Assembly: GCA_050999295.1 (NCBI GenBank)
Contig: JBPCPI010000029.1
Coordinates: 1 to 9,699, forward strand
From: JACCQS01 sp050999295
GTDB taxonomy: Bacteria > Actinomycetota > Actinomycetes > Mycobacteriales > Geodermatophilaceae
Reading direction: 5' to 3'
DNA: 9,699 bases
A model generated the notes under the pieces. The model searched no databases. It saw nothing but the letters and a program-made list of their open reading frames with translations, and was not told the origin of the DNA. Position 1 is the stretch's first letter; every line of letters starts with the position of its first letter. Of this stretch, positions 1-6,101 are shown piece after piece. Both the position numbers and the translations under genes were made by a program.

Positions 1-1382
1 TCGGGATGCAGGTCGTAGGCGACGACCTCCGGCACGATGTCGAAGAGCATCCCGAAGTGCGCGATCCCGTCCAGGAACGAGCGCATCGTCTCGTAGTTCT
101 CCAGGTCGCCGATGTGGTGCGACACGAACGCCTGCCGGCCGCGGGCAAGACAGAATGTGTTCTTCAGCTCCGCGCCGACGGCGAGTACGGCACGGCTGCA
201 GTCCAGCGGCAGCGTGATCGGTTCGGGTGCGTAGCCACGGGAGCGCCGTACCGGCTGCGGACGACCACGGACCACCCGGACCACGGAGTCGTCGGTCCGC
301 ATCCTGATCGGCCGGTCGTGGCACATAAAGGCGTCGGCGATCCCGGCCAACCGGGTACGCGCGTCGTCGTCGAGATAGGCGATCGGCTCGTCGGAGACGT
401 TGCCGCTGGTCAACACGATCGGTCCGTCCACGGCCTGAGCGAGCAGCTGGTGCAGCGGTGTGTACGGAAGCAGTACGCCGACATGGTCGTTGCCCGGTGC
501 CAGCGCCGCTGCCACCAGCACGTCCGGGTGGCGGGGGAGCAGCACGATCGGGCGGCGGTGCCCGGTGAGCAGCGCCGCGGCAGCCGGATCGATGTCACAC
601 CAGAGCCGCGCGGCCGCGAGCGAGGGCATCATGACCGCGAACGGCCTGTCCTCGCGGTGCTTGCGCGACCGCAGGGTCGCAACCGCATCCTCGGAGCCGG
701 CATCCACGGCCAGGTGGTATCCGCCGAGTCCCTTGACGGCGACGACGGACCCCGACCTGAGCAGGTCAGCGGTCGCCTCGACCGGATCCCCCGGCAGGTC
801 GGCGCCGGTGGCGTCGACCAGTCGCAGCGTCGGGCCGCAGGCAGGGCAGCACAACGGCTGGGCGTGGAAGCGGCGATCCGCCGGGTCGTCGTACTCCCGC
901 CGGCACTCCGCACACATCGGGAAGCCGGCCATCGTCGTGGCCGGTCGGTCATAGGGCACGCCGGTGACGATCGTGAACCGCGGCCCGCAGTTCGTGCAAT
1001 TCGTAAAGGGATACCGGTACCGCCGGTCATCGGGGTCGGCCATCTCCGCGAGGCAGTCCGCGCACGTCGCGGTGTCCGGTGAGATGAGCGTGCGGCGGGG
1101 CCCGTCGGCCTGACTCAGCTCGATCTCGAAGCCGGCGACCCCCGTGCCGGGAATCGGCTCGAAGCGAAGCGCGTCGATCCGGGCCAGCGCGGGAGCGCGG
1201 GAACGCAGCGCATCGGTGAACGCGGTCAACGTCGCCGGTTGCGCCTCGGCCTCGATCACCACCCCGGCTGCGGTGTTGCGCACGAACCCGGAGACCGCCA
1301 ACTCACCGGCGAGGGTGTAGACGAAGGGCCGGAAACCGACGCCCTGGACGATCCCTTCGACATGGATGCGGACGCGGACCAT
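1..1382 (-). CDS. hypF: HypF, carbamoyltransferase of [NiFe]-hydrogenase maturation (partial, C-terminus beyond the window)
   Basis: HypF uses carbamoyl phosphate and ATP to load a carbamoyl group onto HypE, the source of the CN ligands of the [NiFe] centre; it is cytoplasmic. About 460 codons are visible from the ATG at 1382; full HypF is about 750 residues. Domains in order: an N-terminal acylphosphatase domain with GIVQGVGFRPF at residues 10-20 and the acylphosphatase Asn in FVRNTAAG; a zinc-finger region with CADC...CTNCG and CAEC...CPACG pairs; a YrdC-like nucleotide-binding domain with KGLGGYHLA, LTSGNVSDEP and DRPIRMRTDDSV; and the beginning of the Kae1-like domain (AVGAELKNTFCLARG, HIGDLENYET, DLHP), where the window stops. 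The start ATG directly follows the TAG stop of the upstream SIS gene (stop 1385-1383, start 1382-1380), so it is the last visible cistron of the operon and probably translationally coupled. Family identity is secure; only the missing third is unknown. Confidence 0.96.
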   Translation of the reverse strand, partial: MVRVRIHVEGIVQGVGFRPFVYTLAGELAVSGFVRNTAAGVVIEAEAQPATLTAFTDALRSRAPALARIDALRFEPIPGTGVAGFEIELSQADGPRRTLISPDTATCADCLAEMADPDDRRYRYPFTNCTNCGPRFTIVTGVPYDRPATTMAGFPMCAECRREYDDPADRRFHAQPLCCPACGPTLRLVDATGADLPGDPVEATADLLRSGSVVAVKGLGGYHLAVDAGSEDAVATLRSRKHREDRPFAVMMPSLAAARLWCDIDPAAAALLTGHRRPIVLLPRHPDVLVAAALAPGNDHVGVLLPYTPLHQLLAQAVDGPIVLTSGNVSDEPIAYLDDDARTRLAGIADAFMCHDRPIRMRTDDSVVRVVRGRPQPVRRSRGYAPEPITLPLDCSRAVLAVGAELKNTFCLARGRQAFVSHHIGDLENYETMRSFLDGIAHFGMLFDIVPEVVAYDLHP

Positions 1383-2021
1383 CTATCCCAGCGCCAGTTG
1401 GGTCAACTCCCACAAGACGTTGTACGTCGTGGTCTGCGCCTCCTGGATGCGGTGCACCGAGGCAGAGGGTACGACGAAGAGGTGGTCGATCGTGTCGGCC
1501 TCGGCCATCCGCCCGCCCTCGTAGCCGGCGAATCCAACTGTCAGCATGCCGCGCCGATTGGCCTGCTCGAACCCGGCGAGCACATTGGCCGAGCCGCCGC
1601 TGGTCGACAGCCCGACGGCGATGTCCTGTGCGGTCCCTTGGGCGGCGAGTTGCCGGGCGAAGACGACCTCGAACCCGATGTCGTTGGACAACGCCGTGAG
1701 TACGGCGACATCGTTCGTCAGGCTCAGCGCCGGCAGCGCCCGACCGTCGGTCGTGGGATTGAGGAACAGCTGGGCGACGGCCTGCGCGTCGCTGCTGCTG
1801 CCACCGTTGCCGAAGGTGAACAGCCGCCCGCCCGCGGCGAACCGGTCGGCCATGTCCTGCGCGCACGCGATCAGCCCGTCGGCGAAATGTCCGGCCAGCT
1901 GTTGGCGAAGCTCGACGATCTCGTGCGCCTTGTCGGCAGTGGACGCGGCAACTGCCTTCAACACCGGCTCGACGTCACTCCGATCGGCGTACAGGAAGGG
2001 GTACAGCGCCTCCATGCTCAC
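1383..2021 (-). CDS. SIS-domain protein, GmhA/phosphoheptose-isomerase-like, probably lacking isomerase residues
   Basis: 212 residues, the usual size of GmhA-type sedoheptulose-7-phosphate isomerases. Seen: the sugar-phosphate loop FGNGGSSSDAQ, the ALSLTNDV segment, the second phosphate-binding motif VGLSTSGGSANVL, and a C-terminal HRIQEAQTTTYNVLWEL helix. Compared by eye with E. coli GmhA, the helix residues that bind metal or act in catalysis look changed: the His61/Glu65 pair falls on Ala and Leu (DAQAVAQLF), and His180 falls on Asn (TTTYN), while Gln172 (RIQE) is kept. It may therefore be a non-catalytic or substrate-sensing SIS protein. The GTG start at 2021 has an AGGTG ribosome site about six bases upstream; an ATG two codons later (2015) is an alternative. 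It lies 16 bases after the HypC-like gene and abuts hypF. SIS proteins recur beside HypC-like genes in actinobacterial hydrogenase clusters as I recall; their exact job there is not known to me. Confidence 0.88.
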   Translation of the reverse strand: MSMEALYPFLYADRSDVEPVLKAVAASTADKAHEIVELRQQLAGHFADGLIACAQDMADRFAAGGRLFTFGNGGSSSDAQAVAQLFLNPTTDGRALPALSLTNDVAVLTALSNDIGFEVVFARQLAAQGTAQDIAVGLSTSGGSANVLAGFEQANRRGMLTVGFAGYEGGRMAEADTIDHLFVVPSASVHRIQEAQTTTYNVLWELTQLALG

Positions 2022-2037
2022 GTGCGCACCTGCTCGC

Positions 2038-2256
2038 TCACGGTAGTACGACCGCGATGGCTTCCTTGGCGTGCACGAGGACGGTGTCCCCGACGGCGGC
2101 CGTGACCAGGGCGATGCTGACGTGCTCCATGCTCTGACCGGTGTCGACGAGTGCGATGTCGTCGTCGAGGAGTTCCACGATGCGGACCGGGATCGCCTGA
2201 TCGGAGCACGTGATGCAGACGTCGCCGTAACACTCGGGGATGTCGGGCCGGGTCAT
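2038..2256 (-). CDS. hypC: HypC/HupF-like small hydrogenase-maturation chaperone
   Basis: 72 residues from the ATG at 2256, which overlaps the TGA of the upstream SIS gene as ATGA, so the start is well fixed. It fits the small beta-barrel HypC/HupF family: MTRPDIPECYGDVCITCSDQ at the N-terminus, then a PVRIVELLDDDIALVDTGQ barrel, and VGDTVLVHAKEAIAVV near the C-terminus, which matches the family's 'GD(Y/W)VLVHxGxAI' segment. Canonical HypC begins Met-Cys and that Cys2 holds the Fe(CN)2CO fragment with HypD. Here residue 2 is Thr, and the first cysteines are in ECYGDVCITCSD, so the metal-handling chemistry may be displaced to that motif or lost. It sits between two SIS genes and upstream of hypF, which supports a hydrogenase-maturation role. 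The gene symbol indicates family rather than proven orthology. Confidence 0.85.
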   Translation of the reverse strand: MTRPDIPECYGDVCITCSDQAIPVRIVELLDDDIALVDTGQSMEHVSIALVTAAVGDTVLVHAKEAIAVVLP

Positions 2257-2894
2257 GTGCGGACCACCTCCGGGCCGAGCAGGCCGGGTTGTTCGAGGAA
2301 CACATGCACGAGTTCCCACAGCACGTGATAGACGGTGACGTGCACCTCTTTTACTATCCGCGGGTCGCTGCTGCGGGCCTGAATCACGTGCGCGACTCCC
2401 GGGCTGGCAGCGATGTCAGGTCCCCCGCCCACGGTGCCGTCACCGAGCAGCGCGACCGTGAGCAGCCCCAGCGCCTCGGCGGCAGCAAGACCGGCCGCGA
2501 CGTTCTCGCACCGACCGGAGGCGGAGATGCCTAGAGCGATGTCCTGCGGGCGGGCCAGCAGCCGCACCTGGGCGGCGAAGGTGTCGGCGAAGCCGCCGGC
2601 CGCCGCCAGACCGCTGAAGAACGCCGCGTCGTTCGTAAGGGACAAGGCGGGCAGGGCCCGTTTGCCAACGATCACCGGGTGGATGAACTCCACGGCAAGG
2701 TGCGCCGCGTCGGTGGCGGCCCCGCCGTTGCCGAACACGAGCAACCGGCCACCGCCGTGGAAGCGCACCGCCATGGCGTGACAGGCGGCGGCGACCCCGT
2801 CTGCGTCGTCGGCCAGCGCCGTGCCGGCGGCGACCCTCCGCCCGAACGCGGCGTCGACAGCCGCCCGGTCCAGCCGACCGGCGGTCCGGGTCAC
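2253..2894 (-). CDS. SIS-domain sugar-phosphate isomerase, GmhA-like
   Basis: 213 residues from a GTG at 2894 that overlaps the regulator's stop as GTGA; the stop overlaps the next gene as ATGA. The reading frame is open further upstream, but that extension is Arg-rich shadow sequence of the regulator, so the short form is preferred. SIS motifs: LLVFGNGGAATDAAHLAVEF (phosphate loop and helix), LPALSLTNDAAF, LGISASGRCENV, and KEVHVTVYHVLWELVHVF. By eye against E. coli GmhA the His61 and Glu65 equivalents (AAH..AVE) and His180 (VYH) are present, while Gln172 is replaced by Lys. It is a paralogue of the second SIS protein downstream, in which almost the opposite set is kept; the two might work as a pair. 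The likely substrate is a ketose/aldose phosphate, but which one cannot be read from the sequence. Confidence 0.88.
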   Translation of the reverse strand: MTRTAGRLDRAAVDAAFGRRVAAGTALADDADGVAAACHAMAVRFHGGGRLLVFGNGGAATDAAHLAVEFIHPVIVGKRALPALSLTNDAAFFSGLAAAGGFADTFAAQVRLLARPQDIALGISASGRCENVAAGLAAAEALGLLTVALLGDGTVGGGPDIAASPGVAHVIQARSSDPRIVKEVHVTVYHVLWELVHVFLEQPGLLGPEVVRT

Positions 2895-3298
2895 CGCGAA
2901 TCCTCCGGCCCGACGGGCGCAGGCGGGACCGGGGCCGCGGCAGCACCGGGAGCGGGGACGGGAGCGGCGTCGGAGTTGCAGGCGTAGCGCGTCAGGTAGG
3001 TCTCCAACGCCTCGCGGGTGTCGCTGATCGACTGAGCCCACTCCTGCAACTGCACCTGCCCGACCGCCGTGAGGTGGTACGTACGCCGGGCCGGCCCGGA
3101 CTCGGACAATCCCCACGTCGAGCGGACCGCGCCGCTGACCTCCAGAGCGTGCAAGGCTCGGTACACGCTGCCGGGATCGCCTTCGGCCAGCAGGAACGAC
3201 TCGAGTCGCTCGACCAGCGCATAGCCGTGGTCGGGGTGTTCGAGGAGGAGCAGGAGCAGACAGGGTTGCACGAAGTTGCGCGGCTTACCATGTCGCAT
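2891..3298 (-). CDS. PadR-family transcriptional regulator (PHB-responsive-repressor type)
   Basis: 135 residues starting MRHGKPRNFVQPCLLLLLLE. The winged-helix features are all visible: the hydrophobic first helix, HPDHGYALVERLESF, the recognition region GDPGSVYRALHALEVSGAV, and the wing GPARRTYHLTAVGQ. RNFxQPCLLLLL and GPARRxYxLT are what I know from the poly-beta-hydroxybutyrate-responsive-repressor branch of PadR-like proteins. A C-terminal helix (WAQSISDTREALETYLTRY) would form the dimer, followed by an Ala/Pro-rich tail of about 30 residues. Start choice: ATG at 3298 with GGGGG seven bases upstream; the upstream open frame is not regulator-like. Being the first gene of the SIS-HypC-SIS-HypF operon and coupled to it by GTGA, it probably controls this operon and itself. 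The effector is unknown. Confidence 0.88.
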   Translation of the reverse strand: MRHGKPRNFVQPCLLLLLLEHPDHGYALVERLESFLLAEGDPGSVYRALHALEVSGAVRSTWGLSESGPARRTYHLTAVGQVQLQEWAQSISDTREALETYLTRYACNSDAAPVPAPGAAAAPVPPAPVGPEDSR

Positions 3299-3318
3299 CT
3301 TCGTGCCCCCAGCGGGTG

Positions 3319-3330
3319 ACCGGCGCCGGT
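3319..3330. promoter_or_regulatory. 12-bp perfect palindrome upstream of the PadR gene, possible operator
   Basis: ACCGGCGCCGGT is a perfect palindrome 20 bases upstream of the regulator's ATG. PadR-type proteins bind dyad-symmetric sites near their own promoters, so autoregulation is a reasonable guess, but GC-rich palindromes of this length also occur by chance. Confidence 0.25.
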
Positions 3331-3449
3331 GGCCCCGTTGCCTCCCGAAGCCAGATGGTTGCACTGCGCAGGCAGCCACACAAGGCTTATCCATGCTGCC
3401 CACAGAGTGCCTATCCATCCTATGCGCGATCGGCTACGCAGGCAGACGC

Positions 3450-3478
3450 GTGACGTGGGGGTCCGGCTGCGGGATGCT
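3450..3478 (+). promoter_or_regulatory. Weak sigma-70-like promoter candidate for the PH-domain gene
   Basis: GTGACG (3450-3455) and GATGCT (3473-3478) are separated by 17 bases and match the -35 and -10 consensus at four and three of six positions. A start near 3485 would give a leader of about 30 bases to the GTG at 3516. Support is only positional. Confidence 0.22.
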
Positions 3479-3515
3479 TGCGCGAGCAGCTCCATCCGCC
3501 GGCCGAGGAGACCTC

Positions 3516-4112
3516 GTGGGATATCCCGACCAGCTTCTCGCCACGGACGAGAAGGTCGTCAAGCACCTGCATCCGCATTGGATCACGCTCGTCGGTCCCG
3601 TGCTCGTCCTCCTGGTCGTGGTCGCCGCGGCGGCCTTCGGCATCTCCGCGATCCCTGACGGGTCGGCGCAGGACTGGATCCAGCTTGCGATCCTGGCCGT
3701 TGCCGCCATCGTCCTCGTGGTGTTCACGCTCGTGCCGGTGCTGCGGTGGGCCACGACGCATTACGTGATCACGAGCCACCGGGTGATGTATCGCATCGGT
3801 GTGCTCAACCGACACGGCAAGGACATCGCGTTCACCCGGATCACCGACGTCGCGTACCAGCAGTCGCTCTGGGACCGGATCGTCAAGGCGGGCACGCTGA
3901 CGGTCGAATCCGCTGGTGAGGGTCCCGCGCAGGTTCTCGACAACGTTCCCAACTCCGACCGCATCCAGCAGCTGATCAACCATCTCGTCGAGGAAGATTC
4001 CGACCGGCGCGCGAGGGATGCCGGCCGGCACTACGGGCAGCCCTACAGCCAGCCCGGCGCGCAGCCCGATCTGGGCCGGGAGCACACCGCGCAGCTTCGG
4101 CCCCCGGACTGA
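3516..4112 (+). CDS. Membrane protein with bacterial PH (bPH2/DUF304) domain
   Basis: 198 residues starting VGYPDQLLATDEKVV from a GTG at 3516, with GAGGAG five bases upstream; the longer open frame upstream has no membrane or PH character and overlaps the divergent promoter region. Residues about 23-48 and 54-75 are two hydrophobic transmembrane helices. The rest is the bPH2 fold: ATTHYVITSHRVMYRIGVLNRHGKDIAFTRITDVAYQQSLWDRI, then GTLTVESAGEG and a C-terminal helix (DRIQQLINHLVEED), followed by a Gln/Pro-rich polar tail. Proteins of this type are widespread in actinobacteria and have no settled function; the PH domain lies on the cytoplasmic side in most models. It ends in a double stop (TGA TAG). 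It diverges from the hydrogenase-maturation operon and converges on selD; no functional link to either is evident. Confidence 0.9.
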   Translation: MGYPDQLLATDEKVVKHLHPHWITLVGPVLVLLVVVAAAAFGISAIPDGSAQDWIQLAILAVAAIVLVVFTLVPVLRWATTHYVITSHRVMYRIGVLNRHGKDIAFTRITDVAYQQSLWDRIVKAGTLTVESAGEGPAQVLDNVPNSDRIQQLINHLVEEDSDRRARDAGRHYGQPYSQPGAQPDLGREHTAQLRPPD

Positions 4113-4119
4113 TAGCGCA

Positions 4120-4133
4120 CTCGGGAAGCCGAG
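4120..4133. terminator. Small hairpin between convergent genes, possible bidirectional terminator
   Basis: CTCGG-GAAG-CCGAG forms a five-pair stem with a four-base loop in the 36-base gap between the convergent PH-domain gene and selD. No T-run follows on either strand, so it is at best a weak intrinsic terminator. Confidence 0.3.
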
Positions 4134-4148
4134 AGAAGGCGCCGCGAG

Positions 4149-5153
4149 TCAGCGGACGACGATCAGGTGCTCCCCGCGCGGGATGAGCTCGCCGATCACC
4201 GGCGCACCCGGGATCTCGCCGGCGAGCAGTAGGCCACCGGAGGTCTGGGCGTCGGCGAGCAGCAGCGCCTCGTCCTCGTCGACGGCGGACAGGTCGCTGT
4301 GCGGTCGCACCCAGTCCAGATTCCGGCGGGTGCCGCCACTGACATGACCCTCGTGCAGCGCCGCCCGGGCGCCGCTGAGGTAGGGCACGGCCCCGGCGTC
4401 GACGACGGCGGTGACGTTGCTGGCGCGGGCGAGTTTGAGCAGGTGACCGAGCAGGCCGAATCCGGTCACGTCGGTCCCCGCAACGATGCCGGCTGCGAGG
4501 GCGGCCTCGGCGGCGTCCCGGTTGAGTCGGGTCATGCTGTCGATCGCCTCGGCCGACACCTCACCTGTGGCCTTGTGCCTACTGTTGAGTACGCCGACGC
4601 CGAGCGGCTTGGACAGCGACAACGGCGTACCGGCGACGGCGGCGTCGTTGCGGATGAGTCGGTCGGGGTCGGCCAGACCTGTGACGGCCATCCCGTACTT
4701 CGGCTCGGGGTCGTCGACGCTGTGCCCGCCTGCCACGTGGCAGCCGGCCTGACGTGCGACGTCGAGACCGCCGCGCAGAACCTCGCGGACCAGGTCCATC
4801 GGCAACACGTCGCGCGGCCAGCCCAACAGGTTGATGGCCACCAGGGGTCGGCCGCCCATCGCGTACACGTCGGACAATGCATTCGCCGCGGCGATCCGGC
4901 CCCAGTCGTAGGCGTCGTCGACAACCGGGGTGAAGAAATCTGCGGTCAGCACGACCGCCGTGTCGCCGTCGATGCGAACGACCGCCGCGTCGTCGCCGTC
5001 GTCGAGACCGACGAGCAGTTCGGCGGCGCCGGGCGGCCCGTCGGGGCGCAGCAGCCCCGCGACGACCGATTCCAGCTCTCCCGGCGGGATCTTGCATGCG
5101 CAGCCGCCGCCGTGCGCGTACTGCGTGAGACGGTAGGTCGTGGTCGCGGTCAT
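4149..5153 (-). CDS. selD: Selenophosphate synthase (selenide, water dikinase)
   Basis: SelD converts selenide and ATP to selenophosphate, AMP and phosphate, the selenium donor for Sec-tRNA (via SelA) and for selenouridine. 334 residues from ATG 5153, close to the usual 340-350. The N-terminal active-site loop LTQYAHGGGCACKIPP is at residues 9-24, with Cys18 (codon TGC) at the catalytic Cys/Sec position, Cys20, and Lys21 as the catalytic lysine. Next come the AIR-synthase-like motifs TADFFTPVVDDAYDWGRIAA, NALSDVYAMGGRPLVAINLL, AGGHSVDDPEPKYGMAVTG and, near the C-terminus, DAQTSGGLLLAG. The enzyme is thus complete and is the Cys form, not itself a selenoprotein. An upstream in-frame extension (to 5366) is not SelD-like and is rejected. 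No ribosome site is evident before the ATG. With tRNA-Sec in the same window it shows that a Sec-decoding pathway exists here; selA and selB are not in the window. Confidence 0.97.
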   Translation of the reverse strand: MTATTTYRLTQYAHGGGCACKIPPGELESVVAGLLRPDGPPGAAELLVGLDDGDDAAVVRIDGDTAVVLTADFFTPVVDDAYDWGRIAAANALSDVYAMGGRPLVAINLLGWPRDVLPMDLVREVLRGGLDVARQAGCHVAGGHSVDDPEPKYGMAVTGLADPDRLIRNDAAVAGTPLSLSKPLGVGVLNSRHKATGEVSAEAIDSMTRLNRDAAEAALAAGIVAGTDVTGFGLLGHLLKLARASNVTAVVDAGAVPYLSGARAALHEGHVSGGTRRNLDWVRPHSDLSAVDEDEALLLADAQTSGGLLLAGEIPGAPVIGELIPRGEHLIVVR

Positions 5154-5161
5154 GGGCCGAC

Positions 5162-5167
5162 GGTATA
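5162..5167 (-). promoter_or_regulatory. Possible -10 box for leaderless selD
   Basis: On the minus strand TATACC lies eight bases before the selD ATG, and no Shine-Dalgarno sequence is visible, so transcription may begin at or near the start codon. Leaderless messages are common in actinobacteria. The -35 region is not convincing. Confidence 0.28.
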
Positions 5168-5316
5168 TCCCGTCACGGACAGTGCCACGACCATCGTCCA
5201 CTCGTGATGCGACCGCCGAGTCGTCATGGTGAGCAGACCACATCAGCGGTTGGCCGCCCATGCCTGTCACGGTGTGACCATGAGCGCGGGCAGTCGCACT
5301 GACACTGGGGGACTCG

Positions 5317-5433
5317 ATGCATTCGACCGGACGCTTCTTCGCGCTGTGCCTGGCGGCCATCTCCACGATGTTTGTGGGCTCGGCCGCCCCGGCTGCCGCG
5401 GCCGTTGCCCCGTCCTTCGTCGTGCGGTACGGA
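5317..5433 (+). pseudogene. 5' remnant of a secreted-protein gene (signal peptide only)
   Basis: From ATG 5317 (GGGGG five bases upstream) the frame reads MHSTGRFFALCLAAISTMFV, then GSAAPAAAAVAPSFVVRYGS. This is a textbook Sec signal peptide: short basic start, hydrophobic core, and Ala-rich cleavage region near residues 25-30. GC-rich third positions persist to about 5430. After that the base composition and codon use change abruptly, and the frame runs, with no protein-like character, antisense through the minus-strand lipoprotein gene to a stop near 5802. I read it as the head of a gene whose body was lost when the lower-GC block to its right arrived or was rearranged. The breakpoint is estimated from composition only. 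The alternative is a short secreted peptide or a fused ORF of 161 codons. Confidence 0.45.
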
Positions 5434-5467
5434 TCAAAAGGTCGGCCATCAAACTCTCTCCTCCCCG

Positions 5468-5521
5468 AAAAAGGGTCTCATCGGTGTCGGCATAACCGAC
5501 AGACGTCCCTGGATGGGACGT
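5468..5521 (-). terminator. Tandem-hairpin terminator after the lipoprotein gene
   Basis: Reading on the minus strand, eight bases after the lipoprotein stop come two hairpins back to back: ACGTCCC-ATCCA-GGGACGT (5521-5503) and TGTCGG-TTATG-CCGACA (5501-5485), both with five-base loops, and then a T5 run at 5472-5468. Placement and T-run fit an intrinsic terminator for the minus-strand gene row. The same inverted repeats lie beside the composition breakpoint, so an element end is an alternative reading. Confidence 0.5.
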
Positions 5522-5528
5522 TTCGACC

Positions 5529-6101
5529 TCAGATCGTCGCTCGGCAATCCCCTTCCTCGCTTGGTGGTGAACAAAGGACCAGGCCATGTTCTGTGGTGGC
5601 GACATACTCCGTTCCGTCATACGAATACTTGACAGCTAACCCGTCCCATTGGAGTACGCCTTCGGCTGCCACCTTCACGACGACTACGAGTTCTATGGTG
5701 CTGCCGGGTTCGACTGTGTATCCGTTAACGGGATGCAACGTACCAATCGGTCTCTCGGTCGGCCACGGGCCCACTAAGAACTGTTCACCTCCATCTGTGT
5801 AATCAATGACGAATGTCTCTTGCATTGGAGCTTTAGACTCCAGTTCGTTTGCTTCTAATTGCGAGTTTGCCAAGAGGCCGATGATGTCTAGTGTCAGACT
5901 CTCGGACCCGGTGTTGGTCAGGACGTTCGCCCCAAAGCCAACCAGGGTGTTCAGCTCAGTCACGTCCATTCCGCTGAACGAGCTGCCCTCACCCGCCTGC
6001 AGCGGTCCTGCAGGCGAGATCACGTCGTCAGTCCGGGTCCCTCCTTGACTGCAAGCGGAGAGGACCACGACCGCGAGGACTGCCTTACAGATTCGAGACA
6101 T
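5529..6101 (-). CDS. Predicted lipoprotein of unknown function
   Basis: 190 residues from ATG 6101; a GTG at 6110 would add three residues. The N-terminus MSRICKAVLAVVVLSACSQGG is a lipoprotein signal peptide with lipobox LSAC and the lipidated Cys at residue 17, so the protein should be anchored to the outer face of the membrane. The rest has a beta-rich, extracellular look: VTELNTLVGFGANVLTNTGSESLTLDIIGLL and the segment EPGSTIELVVVVKVAAEGVLQWDGLAVKY resemble an Ig-like or CARDB-type fold, but I do not recognise the family. Its start lies inside the last codons of the upstream secreted-protein gene (17-base overlap), so the two are coupled and probably act together at the cell surface. GC is clearly below the flanks (one 60-base line counted by hand is 29/60). 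Confidence 0.75.
   Translation of the reverse strand: MSRICKAVLAVVVLSACSQGGTRTDDVISPAGPLQAGEGSSFSGMDVTELNTLVGFGANVLTNTGSESLTLDIIGLLANSQLEANELESKAPMQETFVIDYTDGGEQFLVGPWPTERPIGTLHPVNGYTVEPGSTIELVVVVKVAAEGVLQWDGLAVKYSYDGTEYVATTEHGLVLCSPPSEEGDCRATI

Noticed and set aside
6..1082. Long plus-strand ORF of 358 codons
   Set aside because: Antisense shadow of hypF; its product is Arg/Gly/His-rich without domains, while the minus strand gives unbroken HypF motifs.
1239..2105. Plus-strand ORF of 288 codons
   Set aside because: Antisense to the SIS gene and the 5' end of hypF; long open frames on the opposite strand are expected at this GC content.
4299..5207. Plus-strand ORF of 302 codons
   Set aside because: Shadow of selD, which has all its catalytic motifs on the minus strand.
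4149..5366. 405-residue form of SelD
   Set aside because: The extra N-terminal 71 residues are not SelD-like; family proteins begin just before the LTQY...CxCK loop, matching ATG 5153.
5267..5620. Minus-strand ORF of 117 codons across the composition breakpoint
   Set aside because: No family features; it overlaps the lipoprotein 3' end, the tandem hairpins and the signal-peptide ORF, and its composition changes mid-frame.
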